NCBI GenBank assembly: GCA_023250495.1
Contig: JAHFAP010000027.1
Span: 1-20,480, forward strand
DNA: 20,480 nucleotides
Direction of reading: 5' to 3'
Source of the DNA: Deltaproteobacteria bacterium
Lineage (GTDB): Bacteria; Desulfobacterota; Binatia; UBA9968
Below are positions 1-7,862 of the stretch, piece after piece; within the stretch, counting starts at the first letter, position 1, and each line of letters starts with the position of its first letter. Below the pieces are notes generated by a model that saw only the letters and a list, made by a program, of their open reading frames with translations, did no database searches and was not told the origin of the DNA. The position numbers and the translations under genes were made by a program.

Positions 1-976
1 CCAATAGTTGGAGAGGGAAAAGCCGCCCTTCTTTTGCTCCTTCAACCTTCCTCCTTCCGGCTTGTCGTTGCGCTTCCCCGCGCCACGCCGCAACTTCCTC
101 CTCGCTCTCCAGAGAAGAGGCTTCATGCATAGCTGTCATGGCCGGGTACTCGATCTCCTTCTTCGATAGCGGCACAGTCTCGAACGCCAGCGACTCAACG
201 GCCGGAGCGGTCCCAATGGCCTGGGGCGAGCCGCTGCCCAGAGCTATCATAGTAAGCGGCGCCTCTCGCTTGCTGTCCAAGCTCAGAAGCCGGTTCACCG
301 CAGCATCGACGAAGCCGACCGTTACCTTCGCCGGCACCTTATGCGCGGCCGCGGCTGCCAGGAGATTGGCGAGAAGGGTGCCATTGTCCCAGTAACAGTG
401 GCGATAGGCTCGGGCTTGGTACTTCCAGGCATTGCGCCAGTAGGTCGACGCACAAACGATCACGCACGGCGCATTCGCAATCGACGGTTCTTCCTCGCTC
501 GCGCGAACGAGAACGGCACGGTAATTTCCCTGCCGTAATCGCCGCAGGGCAAAATCCTGCGGCCCGAAGTGATAAACTCCTGCTTCTAGACCCGGAAGGT
601 CGCCGCAGACCAGATACAAATCGATGTGATACAGCGCGCCTGTGCAGGCCGCGGCCCGAAAGAGGATCTCTCCTCCGGGATAACTCTTACGTTTGGTAAT
701 GCCCGCCGACAGAAAAAGGATTTCCGCCAGGATTTGACTCGTAGGCGTGACCCGATTATCTGCCGGCAGAGCAGTGGCTGAGATGGCCGAAAGCGCCGGC
801 ATTCCCGACGGCGACAGCTTTTGGGATAGAGGAATGGGCTCCAGCTTGGAGTATATCTTGAAGGGAATCGGCTGGTTCTCCCAGTCGAGATAGTGGCCGC
901 TCGCGCGGATACTTTGGTAGGAATGCTTGGTTCCGTCATGATAAGCCCATGTGGCTTCGAGCTCACGGTTTTTCAT
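1..976 (-). CDS. SagB/ThcOx-type nitroreductase-fold dehydrogenase, partial (cut by left edge)
   Basis: An open frame runs from an ATG at 976 to the window edge, 325 codons without a stop, preceded by GGGAG about eight bases upstream. The protein opens with YHDGTKHSYQSI (residues 12-23), an N-terminal signature I associate with two-domain SagB-like proteins. A flavin-reductase-like core follows: RAAACTGALYHIDLYLV (107-123), KYQARAYRHCYWDNGTLL (185-202) and EAPLTMIALG (238-247), which match in order the RxxPSxGALYPxEVYLV, GxRYxxLDxGHxxQN and ExPLxLIPVG blocks of SagB oxidases. The usual Pro-Ser of the first block is replaced by Ala-Cys. SagB/ThcOx proteins are FMN-dependent and oxidise azolines to azoles; longer stand-alone relatives have unknown substrates. 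The tail (about 280-325) is charged linker, so a second domain probably lies beyond the edge. No YcaO or precursor gene is visible here. Family call fairly sure; substrate unknown. Confidence 0.75.
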   Translation of the reverse strand, partial: MKNRELEATWAYHDGTKHSYQSIRASGHYLDWENQPIPFKIYSKLEPIPLSQKLSPSGMPALSAISATALPADNRVTPTSQILAEILFLSAGITKRKSYPGGEILFRAAACTGALYHIDLYLVCGDLPGLEAGVYHFGPQDFALRRLRQGNYRAVLVRASEEEPSIANAPCVIVCASTYWRNAWKYQARAYRHCYWDNGTLLANLLAAAAAHKVPAKVTVGFVDAAVNRLLSLDSKREAPLTMIALGSGSPQAIGTAPAVESLAFETVPLSKKEIEYPAMTAMHEASSLESEEEVAAWRGEAQRQAGRRKVEGAKEGRLFPLQLL

Positions 977-1017
977 GGCGCTGCTCCCAGGACACCCCCT
1001 CCCCTTTACTCTTATCA

Positions 1018-1023
1018 TATAAT
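1018..1023 (+). promoter_or_regulatory. Possible -10 box upstream of the amidotransferase
   Basis: A perfect TATAAT lies in the 129-bp divergent gap, about 80 bases before the amidotransferase start. The matching -35 position (995-1000) reads ccccct and is poor, so the site would need an activator or may be chance. The minus strand of this AT-rich patch could equally serve the SagB-like gene. Confidence 0.3.
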
Positions 1024-1079
1024 CATGCAGCTTGGGGGTAGGTGAGATTGGTCAACTCCCAAGCCTAAATCATCCGGAC

Positions 1080-1094
1080 ATGTTTGTGAAACAT
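1080..1094. repeat. Short palindrome ATGTTT-GTG-AAACAT, possible operator
   Basis: Perfect 6-bp inverted repeat with a 3-bp centre, ending 11 bases before the ATG of the amidotransferase gene and overlapping its expected ribosome-binding region. It could be a repressor site or a small leader hairpin. The short arms make chance occurrence quite possible. Confidence 0.3.
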
Positions 1095-1105
1095 CCTTAA
1101 CGACC

Positions 1106-1852
1106 ATGAAGAAACTTCTTGTCTTTCAGCACGTCCCGCATGAGATTTTGGGAACGTTAAACCCCTTGCTGAAGCGCGCCGGATTTCGGATTCGGTATGT
1201 AAATTTCGGTCGCCATCCGGACGCGCAGCCGAGCCTGGAGGGATACCACGGACTCGTCGTCCTCGGCGGCCCCATGAGCGTCAACGACACCGACCGATAC
1301 GCTCACCTAAGAACGGAAGTGAAACTGATCGAGCAAGCGATGAACAAAGGACTTCCGGTTCTGGGAATCTGTCTTGGAGCGCAGTTAATTGCGAAGACTC
1401 TTGGAGCCAGGGTCTTCCCGAATCAAGAAAAGGAAATCGGCTGGTACGATCTATTTCCCACGAAAGCCGCAACCGAGGATCCGCTCTGTAGCCGGCTCGG
1501 CCCCGCGGAAAAGGTGTTTCAATGGCATGGGGACACGTTCGAGATTCCCAAAGGAGCGGTGCATTTGGCAATGTCGCAGCTGTGCGCCAACCAGGCATTT
1601 CGTTATCGCACCGATGTCTACGGGCTTCAGTTCCACCTCGAAGTCGACGAGCCCCTGATTCAGCGCTGGCTTACTGTGGCTGAGAACATGAAAGAAATTG
1701 CGACTCTCCAAGGCAAAATCGATGCCGAAACAATCCGAGCGGAAACACCCGGCTACATTCAGCGCCTCAACCAGCTGAGCGATAACGCTTTCGGCGAATT
1801 TATCAAGCTCTTCGGCTTAGAGAAAACCCGCTGGAGACTTGCTTCCAGATAG
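1106..1852 (+). CDS. Class I glutamine amidotransferase (GMP synthase-like GATase domain protein)
   Basis: A complete 248-residue protein from an ATG at 1106. The class I glutaminase triad is present: nucleophile Cys89 in GICLGAQ, and His177 and Glu179 in LQFHLEVDE. The oxyanion segment VVLGGPMSVND (51-61) and the WHGDTFEIP segment (140-148) are typical of stand-alone GATase proteins annotated as GMP synthase-like. It lacks the ATP-pyrophosphatase half, so it is not GuaA itself. Relatives transfer glutamine ammonia to an acceptor supplied by a partner, or hydrolyse gamma-glutamyl compounds; the acceptor here is unknown. No strong Shine-Dalgarno is seen. It is divergent from the SagB-like gene and convergent with mutM, 39 bp away. 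The fold is certain, the substrate is not. Confidence 0.88.
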   Translation: MKKLLVFQHVPHEILGTLNPLLKRAGFRIRYVNFGRHPDAQPSLEGYHGLVVLGGPMSVNDTDRYAHLRTEVKLIEQAMNKGLPVLGICLGAQLIAKTLGARVFPNQEKEIGWYDLFPTKAATEDPLCSRLGPAEKVFQWHGDTFEIPKGAVHLAMSQLCANQAFRYRTDVYGLQFHLEVDEPLIQRWLTVAENMKEIATLQGKIDAETIRAETPGYIQRLNQLSDNAFGEFIKLFGLEKTRWRLASR

Positions 1853-1891
1853 AGCGCTTGAGCCATCGACCTTAAACAGCCAACCAACGGC

Positions 1892-2713
1892 CTATCTCTG
1901 GCAAGATGGACAGTAAAACGCGCTGCGGTTGCCGATGGGAACTCTCTTGATCATGCCGCCGCACGCTTTGCACTTCTCGCTTTCGCGATCATAGACCCGG
2001 AGATGCTTCTGGAACCCTCCATAGCGGTCCTCCGCGTCGCGATAGTCGGAGAAAGAGGTGCCGCACCACTGGATCGCCTGCGATAAGAGCTTGGGCGTGA
2101 TCTTAGCGATCCGGCCGACGCTGGCGCGGTTGAGCCTCGATGCTCTCGTGGTGGGCCGAATCCCGGCATGAAAGAGGATCTCATTCGAATAGATATTTCC
2201 CAGACCGGCGACAATTCCTTGATCGATGAGAAGGTCTCTGATCCGGCGCCGAGAGCTGCGCGCGAAGGAGAAGAGGTAATGGCCATCGAAGCGTGGATCG
2301 AACGGCTCCACTCCCAGATCTCGCATTTGGGGTAGAGAGTCCAGCTCCCTCAGAGGAACCGCGAGCGATAACCCGAAGCGGCGCGGATCGTGGTAGCGCA
2401 GCTCGTAGCCGCCCTCCAACTTGGCCACGATATGGTCGTGTCTCTCTCTCGGACGCCCTTGCTCTACCCAAATCAGTTTTCCCGACATCCCCAGGTGCGT
2501 GAGCCAGACACGGTCGTTGTCCAGCAGAATCAGGATATACTTGCCCCTGCGCTTGATTTCTGTGATGGCCTTTCCCTGGAGCTTGGAGGCAAAGTCCCTG
2601 CCGACGCGAGTTCTCAGGCGCGGCTGCAAAACCTTCACTTCGGTGATCCGGCGGCCCGTCACAAGCGCGCGCAGGCCGCGGCAGATCGTCTCGACTTCAG
2701 GAAGTTCCGGCAT
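1892..2713 (-). CDS. mutM: Formamidopyrimidine-DNA glycosylase (Fpg/MutM)
   Basis: A 273-residue bifunctional base-excision enzyme that removes 8-oxoguanine and formamidopyrimidines and cleaves the abasic site. The N-terminus MPELPEVET supplies the catalytic Pro2 and Glu3. Lys58 in RRGKYI and the LTHLGMSG block (71-78) match the family. The C-terminal zinc finger has Cys248, Cys251, Cys268 and Cys271, with the phosphate-contacting Arg263 in GNRSAFYC. Length is normal. It is the last gene of the mrcB-TPR-tsaD-rsmA-mutM run, starting 26 bp after rsmA. The spacer contains a small GCTGAA-type near-repeat and no strong ribosome-binding site directly before the ATG. Confidence 0.97.
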   Translation of the reverse strand: MPELPEVETICRGLRALVTGRRITEVKVLQPRLRTRVGRDFASKLQGKAITEIKRRGKYILILLDNDRVWLTHLGMSGKLIWVEQGRPRERHDHIVAKLEGGYELRYHDPRRFGLSLAVPLRELDSLPQMRDLGVEPFDPRFDGHYLFSFARSSRRRIRDLLIDQGIVAGLGNIYSNEILFHAGIRPTTRASRLNRASVGRIAKITPKLLSQAIQWCGTSFSDYRDAEDRYGGFQKHLRVYDRESEKCKACGGMIKRVPIGNRSAFYCPSCQR

Positions 2714-2739
2714 AAAACAAGCTTACTAGCCTTCAGCTT

Positions 2740-3594
2740 TCAGCCACCAGCTCTAAGGCCCTTGAGGACGCGCGTCAGGCGGATGAACTCATCTATACTT
2801 AATGTTTCACCGCGCCTGCGAGGGTCGATTCCTTGGGCACGGAGTAAGACATCGATCCGTTCCCGCCCGACCTTCAGCCAAGTGCCGAGATTATTCTGCA
2901 GCGTCTTCCTCCTTTGGCCGAAGGCGGCGCGCACCAGGCCCCGAAGCAGGGAGAAATCCTCTTCGGAAATAAGAGGGTGAGGATGCAGATCGATCTTAAG
3001 CACCATCGACTTCACTTTGGGACGGGGAAAAAAGGCGTCGGGAGGGACAGGGATCTTAGCAGTTATCCGGCCATGCACCTGACACCAGACTGACAAGGTT
3101 CCGTAGGATTTCGTCCCCGGAGGGCTGGCCATCCGCTCCGCAACTTCCCGCTGGACCATCACTACGAAAAATGAAAAATGGTCGCGCAGCTCGAACAGAC
3201 GAAACAAGACCGGAGTCGAGATACTGTAAGGAAGGTTTGCCACCAGCTTGATTTTCCGCTCGGGCAGAATCGCTTCGAGGGGAAGCTTGAGAATATCTCC
3301 GTGGATCAGATCGAAGGCGGGATGAGAGCCCAAAGGACTGCGGCGCAGCCTCTCTACCAAAAACGGGTCCACTTCGACGGCCCAAACATGGCCCGCCTCT
3401 TCCACGAGTCGGCGCGTCAAGGAGCCCAGGCCCGGGCCGACCTCCAGGATCTCATCTTGCGGCGATAAGTCGACAAGCCGGAGGATGGACTCAAGCACGC
3501 CGTCGTGGACGAGAAAATTCTGACCCAGACTTTTTTTAGGCCTGAAGCTTGGATCCCGCAGTGCGGCACGCGCCTCCTGATAGAGAGAGACCAT
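2740..3594 (-). CDS. rsmA: 16S rRNA (adenine1518-N6/adenine1519-N6)-dimethyltransferase RsmA/KsgA
   Basis: A 284-residue SAM-dependent enzyme that dimethylates two adjacent adenines in the 3' terminal helix of 16S rRNA during small-subunit maturation. Visible motifs are KKSLGQNFL (20-28), the SAM-binding EVGPGLG (51-57), the acidic VEVDP (73-77), the HGD at 98-100 and the catalytic NLPY (120-123). The FFPRPKVKS segment and the GQRRKTLQNNL segment complete the family pattern. Length is normal. The gene sits between tsaD and mutM; the five-copy 8-bp repeat occupies the spacer before its start, and each repeat copy offers an AAGGG-like core on the coding strand. Confidence 0.97.
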   Translation of the reverse strand: MVSLYQEARAALRDPSFRPKKSLGQNFLVHDGVLESILRLVDLSPQDEILEVGPGLGSLTRRLVEEAGHVWAVEVDPFLVERLRRSPLGSHPAFDLIHGDILKLPLEAILPERKIKLVANLPYSISTPVLFRLFELRDHFSFFVVMVQREVAERMASPPGTKSYGTLSVWCQVHGRITAKIPVPPDAFFPRPKVKSMVLKIDLHPHPLISEEDFSLLRGLVRAAFGQRRKTLQNNLGTWLKVGRERIDVLLRAQGIDPRRRGETLSIDEFIRLTRVLKGLRAGG

Positions 3595-3605
3595 ACGCTC
3601 TTCAT

Positions 3606-3645
3606 CCCTTGAACCCTTGATCCCTTTAACCCTTCAACCCTTGAA
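3606..3645. repeat. Five-copy tandem 8-bp repeat (CCCTTGAA on +, TTCAAGGG on -)
   Basis: Five contiguous 8-bp units read cccttgaa, cccttgat, ccctttaa, cccttcaa and cccttgaa with no gap. They fill nearly all of the 55-bp spacer between the tsaD stop and the rsmA start. The first and last units are identical and the middle ones differ by one base each. Such a register-perfect array resembles the short tandemly repeated sequences of some bacterial intergenic regions. On the coding strand each unit carries an AAGGG purine core, so copy number could affect rsmA translation; that part is inference. Confidence 0.9.
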
Positions 3646-3649
3646 CTTT

Positions 3650-4648
3650 TTAGAGCGTGAGATCGGCGTCGGCGTTGAGGCGCAAATCATCCCTTCGGCC
3701 CCGCTTGAGCCAGTGATAGCCGGTCAGCGCGATCATCGCCCCGTTGTCGGTGCAGAGAGAGGGAGGAGGAACGTGAACTTCCATGCCCTCGGCTCGTGTC
3801 GCCTCCGTCATCCTTTGACGCAGGCGGCTGTTGGCCGCCACCCCTCCGGTGAGCACGATGCGCTTCACGCCAAGCTCCCTTGCCGCGCGCAGAGTCGGAG
3901 CGACGAGCATATCCACGACCGCCTCTTGAAAGCTCGCCGCGATGTCGGCCTTTTGGGCCTCCCACGCATCCTTCTCCCGCTCTTTGAGATAATGCCAGAC
4001 GGCGGTTTTCAGTCCGCTAAAGCTGAAATCATACGAGCCTCTCTTCATGCGTGCTCGGGGAAATGAAATGGCCCTGGAATTGCCGCTCTTCGACAACTGA
4101 TCGATCACCCTTCCGCCCGGGTAGCCCAGCCCCATCATCTTTGCCACCTTATCATAGGCTTCTCCGGCCGCGTCATCGCGCGTCCCTCCGAGGTATTGGT
4201 ACGCGCCAAAATCGCGCACCAGGTAGAGCAGCGTATGGCCGCCGGAGGCAAGCAGCGAGAGGTAAGGAAACGAAACCTCACGATCCAGAAAAATCGCCAG
4301 CAGATGGGCCTCGAGATGGTTAACGCCGACGTAGGGAATGTCCCAACGATAAGATATTCCCTTAATCACGGAAAGGCCGACGAGCAGTGAACCCACGAGT
4401 CCAGGGCCGCGGGTGACCGCGATTCCGTCCAAGCCGCTTAAGCCGACTCCGGCTTGCGTCAGAGCGCCGTCGATAATCGGCAGGATATGGCGCACGTGCT
4501 GGCGCGAGGCGAGCTCGGGAACAACGCCACCGAACGGACTATGGACTTCGTCCTGCGAAGAGACCAGATTGGCGATGACGGTGCGACCATCGACAAGCAC
4601 CGCTGCGGCTGTGTCATCGCACGAAGTCTCCACACCCAGAACTATCAT
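3650..4648 (-). CDS. tsaD: tRNA N6-adenosine threonylcarbamoyltransferase TsaD
   Basis: A 332-residue member of the Kae1/TsaD family. It transfers the threonylcarbamoyl group from TC-AMP to A37 of ANN-decoding tRNAs, working with TsaB and TsaE, neither of which is in this window. The N-terminal ASKHA signature is MIVLGVETSCDDTAAAVL. The metal-binding HxxxH is His111 and His115 in NHLEAH. SLLASGGHT (131-139), DDAAGEAYDK (158-167) and the late CTDNGAMIA motif (third metal ligand) are all present. Length is usual. It begins 21 bp after the TPR gene stop, so it is probably translated from the mrcB operon message. Confidence 0.97.
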   Translation of the reverse strand: MIVLGVETSCDDTAAAVLVDGRTVIANLVSSQDEVHSPFGGVVPELASRQHVRHILPIIDGALTQAGVGLSGLDGIAVTRGPGLVGSLLVGLSVIKGISYRWDIPYVGVNHLEAHLLAIFLDREVSFPYLSLLASGGHTLLYLVRDFGAYQYLGGTRDDAAGEAYDKVAKMMGLGYPGGRVIDQLSKSGNSRAISFPRARMKRGSYDFSFSGLKTAVWHYLKEREKDAWEAQKADIAASFQEAVVDMLVAPTLRAARELGVKRIVLTGGVAANSRLRQRMTEATRAEGMEVHVPPPSLCTDNGAMIALTGYHWLKRGRRDDLRLNADADLTL

Positions 4649-4669
4649 GGAATCGTCCGGCCGCCGTCC

Positions 4670-5449
4670 TCAGCGCGAACCCGGCCGGGCCTCCCCTTGC
4701 ATGCGGCTTAAGCCGTCGGCGGCGATCCGATTTCCCGGATTCAAACGCAAGGCCTGAGAATAATTTGCATCGGCGCGGTCGAGAAAGCCAAGGGCCCGGT
4801 AGTTCTCTCCCCTCAAGGCGAATACCTCTGACAACCAATAGAGATCGCTGGCGAACAGAGACTCCGCCACGTCGAGGAAATTGAGAGATTCCTGATGACG
4901 ACCCAAGTAGGAATGCGCCTTGGCAAGAAAGTAATAACCATAGGGATTCGTGGAATCGATCGCGATGGTTTTTTCCAGCCGGGACAACGCCTTTGCAGGG
5001 TCACCGGATTCCAGAAGTTTTCTTCCTTCTTCGGTGAGACGAAGGGAAGCCGCGCGTTGAGGCGGGGTCGTTGGAGTGATCTTCGCAATCAGAGAGCTCT
5101 CCTCGGGCGGAGCGGCAGGCGCCGCCGGCGTGTTTGGCGGCTGCAGCGACCGTCCCGGTGGCTCCTTCGGCCTCGCCTGCGGAGCGATGCGCTTCTCTTT
5201 AAGATCTTCCTCCCGGATCGTGCCCGGCTGCTCGATGATGGATCTCGCCTGAGGCGCGGGCGGAGGGGAAGGGGGGCTTGGCGCCGGTCGTTGAGCGGAA
5301 GCAGCAGGGGGCGGCAAAGATGGACGGTAGACCGAGCGTGGCGCGCACGCTTGGGTCCAGATCGTCACGCCGAGCACGGCGAGCGCGCCGGCAACGCCAT
5401 GATTCAATATCGCGTCCCAGTGCTCTCGCCAGCCTCGCTTGACATGCAT
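4670..5449 (-). CDS. Pro-rich TPR envelope protein, candidate PBP1B activator (LpoP-like)
   Basis: A 259-residue protein. Residues 1-15 are basic and polar; 18-31 form a hydrophobic segment ending near Cys35 (WTQAC), which could be a weak lipobox or simply a membrane anchor. Residues 38-135 are an unusually Pro/Ala-rich linker. Residues 137-250 contain TPR-like helices (GRKLLESGDPAKALSRLEK, YYFLAKAHSYLGRHQES, ALGFLDRADANYSQALRLNP). The start lies 4 bp after the PBP1B stop, and its GGAAG ribosome-binding site is inside the end of that gene, so the two are probably translationally coupled. Known parallel: Pseudomonas LpoP is a TPR lipoprotein encoded beside PBP1B that activates it. Inference: this protein plays a similar role. 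The lipobox is not canonical, so lipidation is uncertain. Confidence 0.75.
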   Translation of the reverse strand: MHVKRGWREHWDAILNHGVAGALAVLGVTIWTQACAPRSVYRPSLPPPAASAQRPAPSPPSPPPAPQARSIIEQPGTIREEDLKEKRIAPQARPKEPPGRSLQPPNTPAAPAAPPEESSLIAKITPTTPPQRAASLRLTEEGRKLLESGDPAKALSRLEKTIAIDSTNPYGYYFLAKAHSYLGRHQESLNFLDVAESLFASDLYWLSEVFALRGENYRALGFLDRADANYSQALRLNPGNRIAADGLSRMQGEARPGSR

Positions 5450-5453
5450 AGCG

Positions 5454-7814
5454 CTATCTTCCTAACAGTGGCGAGATGAGCCGGGAGAAAAAATCTCCGG
5501 GCGCGGATAGGAATCCGGCTAATGGAGCTGGATGGAGAGGGCAGAAACCGGTTGGCTCTTCTCCTTCGAAGAACGCTTCTTGGATGACCTTCGGGCAGTT
5601 CGGGGTCGCCCGATATCCGGTCAACGGATCGATGTCGATCATCTTGATCCCCGCAGGCGGAGTGAAATCAGTTACCGGCATGCCGGCTGTGGCCCGCTTC
5701 ATAAAATCTGTCCAGATCGGCAGCGCTGCCTGAGCCCCCGATAAGCCGAGCTTGCTCTGGTTATCAAATCCAACCCAGACGACTGCCAAGAGGTCGGGTG
5801 TATAACCCGCAAACCAGGCGTCCTTGAGATCGTTGGTGGTGCCGGTCTTTCCCGCCGCCGGTCGGTTGAAGCCCTGAAGCCTTGCCCCATACCCCGTACC
5901 ACGATCCAACACGCCTTTCATCAGATGGTTTATCATGAAGGCTAGCTGAGGCGTGATCACTTTCTCCACTCGAATATCTCTTTTCTCCAAAACCCGCCCC
6001 CCTTGATCCATCACCTGCTTCACTGCCAACAGTTGCGTGCGCACCCCATTATTAGCTAACGTGGAAAACGCGCTCCCAAGCTCAAGCGGCGTAACCTCCA
6101 CCCCACCCAAAACCACGGACGGCAACGCCGGAAGAGGACTCTCGACGCCAAGCCGGTAGGCGATGTCCCGGATCTTACTTATTCCGATATCCCTGGCGAT
6201 GCGGACAGTAGCTGAATTGAGGGATTTCTCCAAGGCGGTCCGGAGAGTGACCGTGCCAAAATATTCATCCTTGTAATTACGCGGCGTCCACTCCTGACCT
6301 TCATACCTCCATGTGAAAGGAGAGTCATCCACCAAAGTCACCGGAGTAAATTTTTTGCCTCCTTCTTCTGAGCCGTACATAAGAGCCGCCAGGTAAGTAA
6401 AAGGCTTAAAGGTTGACCCGGGCTGGCGCCTGGCCTGGAAGATGCGATTGAACTGGGATTTCTGGTAATCCCTTCCTCCCACCATCGCCTTGACTTCTCC
6501 GGTCTGAGGCTTGATGACGACGATCGCGCCTTCGAGATGATCCTCTTCTCCGCGCTTGCGCAGATAAGCATAGGTCTCCTCCAGCCGCTTCAAGCCCTCC
6601 GCCAGCGATCTCTCCGCCATCTTCTGCAGTTGGAGGTCGAGACTCGTGAAGATCCTGAACCCCTCCGCGGTGAGGACCGCATGGGCATAGTTTTCCGCCA
6701 GCTCTCGCTTCAAGAAATCAACGTAGTAAGGAGCATCATTGGCCACCTTGACCAGCTCGCGCCGGGGAATCGCCTCCTTCAGGGCAGCGTCATACTGACG
6801 ACGGGCGATTAATTTGTCCTCCAACATCTTGCCGAGCACCACGTTCCTTCGTTGCGCCGCCGCCTCAACGCTCCGATACGGAGAATAACGATTGGGGGCC
6901 TTGATCAGACCGGCCATGAGAGCCATTTCCCCGACCGTCAACTGCGAAAGCTCCTTGGAGAAATAAAACTGGGCGGCCTCCGACACGCCAAAGATTCCCT
7001 GGGCGCCCTTTTGTCCCAGGTAGATCTCGTTGAGATAGTTCTCGAGAATCTCCTCCTTGGAATACTTTCTCTCGGCGACCAGAGACATGACGGCCTCTTG
7101 AACCTTGCGCCTTAGGCTGCGCTCGTCGCTCAGGAAAAAGTTCTTCATCAACTGCTGCGTCAACGTGCTCCCGCCCTGGACGATGCCGCCGCTGCGCAGG
7201 TTCGCCCAGGAGGCGCGCAGGACGGCGACAGGATCGATGCCGCGGTGGCGGTAGAACCTCTCGTCTTCAATCGCCAAGATCGCCCGCACCAGCAGAGGGG
7301 GAACTTCAGCCAGATTCACCAGTCTTCGTTCCTCCCAGATGCGGTCATAGAGTCCGGTCACCAGCTCAGGCTCCAGTTCCAGCGAAAACAGCTCCTGCCC
7401 GCTCTCGAGGTTTTCCATTCTCGTGACCGTGGCGCCCGACAGGCCGATGCGGATCGGAAATCCCTGGAAGCTCTCCAGCGGATAGGCAAAATCGTGGAGA
7501 TAAATTTCCACAGCGCCATCGCTCTTGGCGAAGCGATACTCTCCCTTGGCCGTGGGCGCGCTCCGGGTTTCCCTATAACCGAGCCGGCGGAGCTTCTCCC
7601 ACAGCTCCTCCTTGCGGAGGTTCATCCCGACATAGAGCAAAGACGTGTCCGAGTAGATCTTGGAAGGAAAAATCCACTTGCGACCTTCAAACTTGGCTGT
7701 GACGACGCCCTCGAGGTATTGCACATACCAGGCGCCGAAAACCGCAGCGCTAACAATGAAGATAAAAAGAAAGAGAAAAGCAGCTTTGAGGGTCCGAGAG
7801 CGGGACTTTTTCAA
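5454..7814 (-). CDS. mrcB: Bifunctional peptidoglycan glycosyltransferase/transpeptidase PBP1B
   Basis: A class A penicillin-binding protein that polymerises and cross-links peptidoglycan. Numbering from the TTG at 7814 (786 residues): a single N-terminal membrane anchor at about 10-30; a UB2H-like region at about 45-130 (FPSKIYSDTSLLYVG onward); the GT51 domain with catalytic EDERFYRHRG (E183) and GGSTLTQQLMKN; then the transpeptidase with nucleophile Ser467 in GSTFK, SLN at 531-533 and KTG at 656-658. All key residues are intact. The frame stays open up to a TTG at 7871, but that codon lies in the T-tract of the htrA terminator and upstream of the promoter, so I chose 7814, which has AGGGG at suitable spacing. 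It is the first gene of the TPR-tsaD-rsmA-mutM operon. Confidence 0.95.
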   Translation of the reverse strand: MKKSRSRTLKAAFLFLFIFIVSAAVFGAWYVQYLEGVVTAKFEGRKWIFPSKIYSDTSLLYVGMNLRKEELWEKLRRLGYRETRSAPTAKGEYRFAKSDGAVEIYLHDFAYPLESFQGFPIRIGLSGATVTRMENLESGQELFSLELEPELVTGLYDRIWEERRLVNLAEVPPLLVRAILAIEDERFYRHRGIDPVAVLRASWANLRSGGIVQGGSTLTQQLMKNFFLSDERSLRRKVQEAVMSLVAERKYSKEEILENYLNEIYLGQKGAQGIFGVSEAAQFYFSKELSQLTVGEMALMAGLIKAPNRYSPYRSVEAAAQRRNVVLGKMLEDKLIARRQYDAALKEAIPRRELVKVANDAPYYVDFLKRELAENYAHAVLTAEGFRIFTSLDLQLQKMAERSLAEGLKRLEETYAYLRKRGEEDHLEGAIVVIKPQTGEVKAMVGGRDYQKSQFNRIFQARRQPGSTFKPFTYLAALMYGSEEGGKKFTPVTLVDDSPFTWRYEGQEWTPRNYKDEYFGTVTLRTALEKSLNSATVRIARDIGISKIRDIAYRLGVESPLPALPSVVLGGVEVTPLELGSAFSTLANNGVRTQLLAVKQVMDQGGRVLEKRDIRVEKVITPQLAFMINHLMKGVLDRGTGYGARLQGFNRPAAGKTGTTNDLKDAWFAGYTPDLLAVVWVGFDNQSKLGLSGAQAALPIWTDFMKRATAGMPVTDFTPPAGIKMIDIDPLTGYRATPNCPKVIQEAFFEGEEPTGFCPLHPAPLAGFLSAPGDFFSRLISPLLGR

Positions 7815-7833
7815 ACTGGAAACCCCTGCGTTT

Positions 7834-7862
7834 AAGTTAGCACTGAGCGCAATCCCTGTCAA
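7834..7862 (-). promoter_or_regulatory. Sigma70-type promoter of the mrcB operon
   Basis: On the minus strand TTGACA (7862-7857) is followed, after 17 bases, by TAACTT (7839-7834). The predicted start of transcription falls roughly ten to fifteen bases before the TTG at 7814. The perfect -35, ideal spacing and position directly behind a terminator make this a good candidate for the operon promoter. Confidence 0.7.

Noticed and set aside
586..966. A 126-codon minus-strand frame starting with GTG
   Set aside because: It is a frame-shifted shadow of the SagB-like gene, whose frame from 976 stays open to the edge and carries recognisable motifs.
2390..2980. A 196-codon plus-strand frame opposite mutM and rsmA
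   Set aside because: Covers the ends of two clearly real genes on the other strand and shows no domain.
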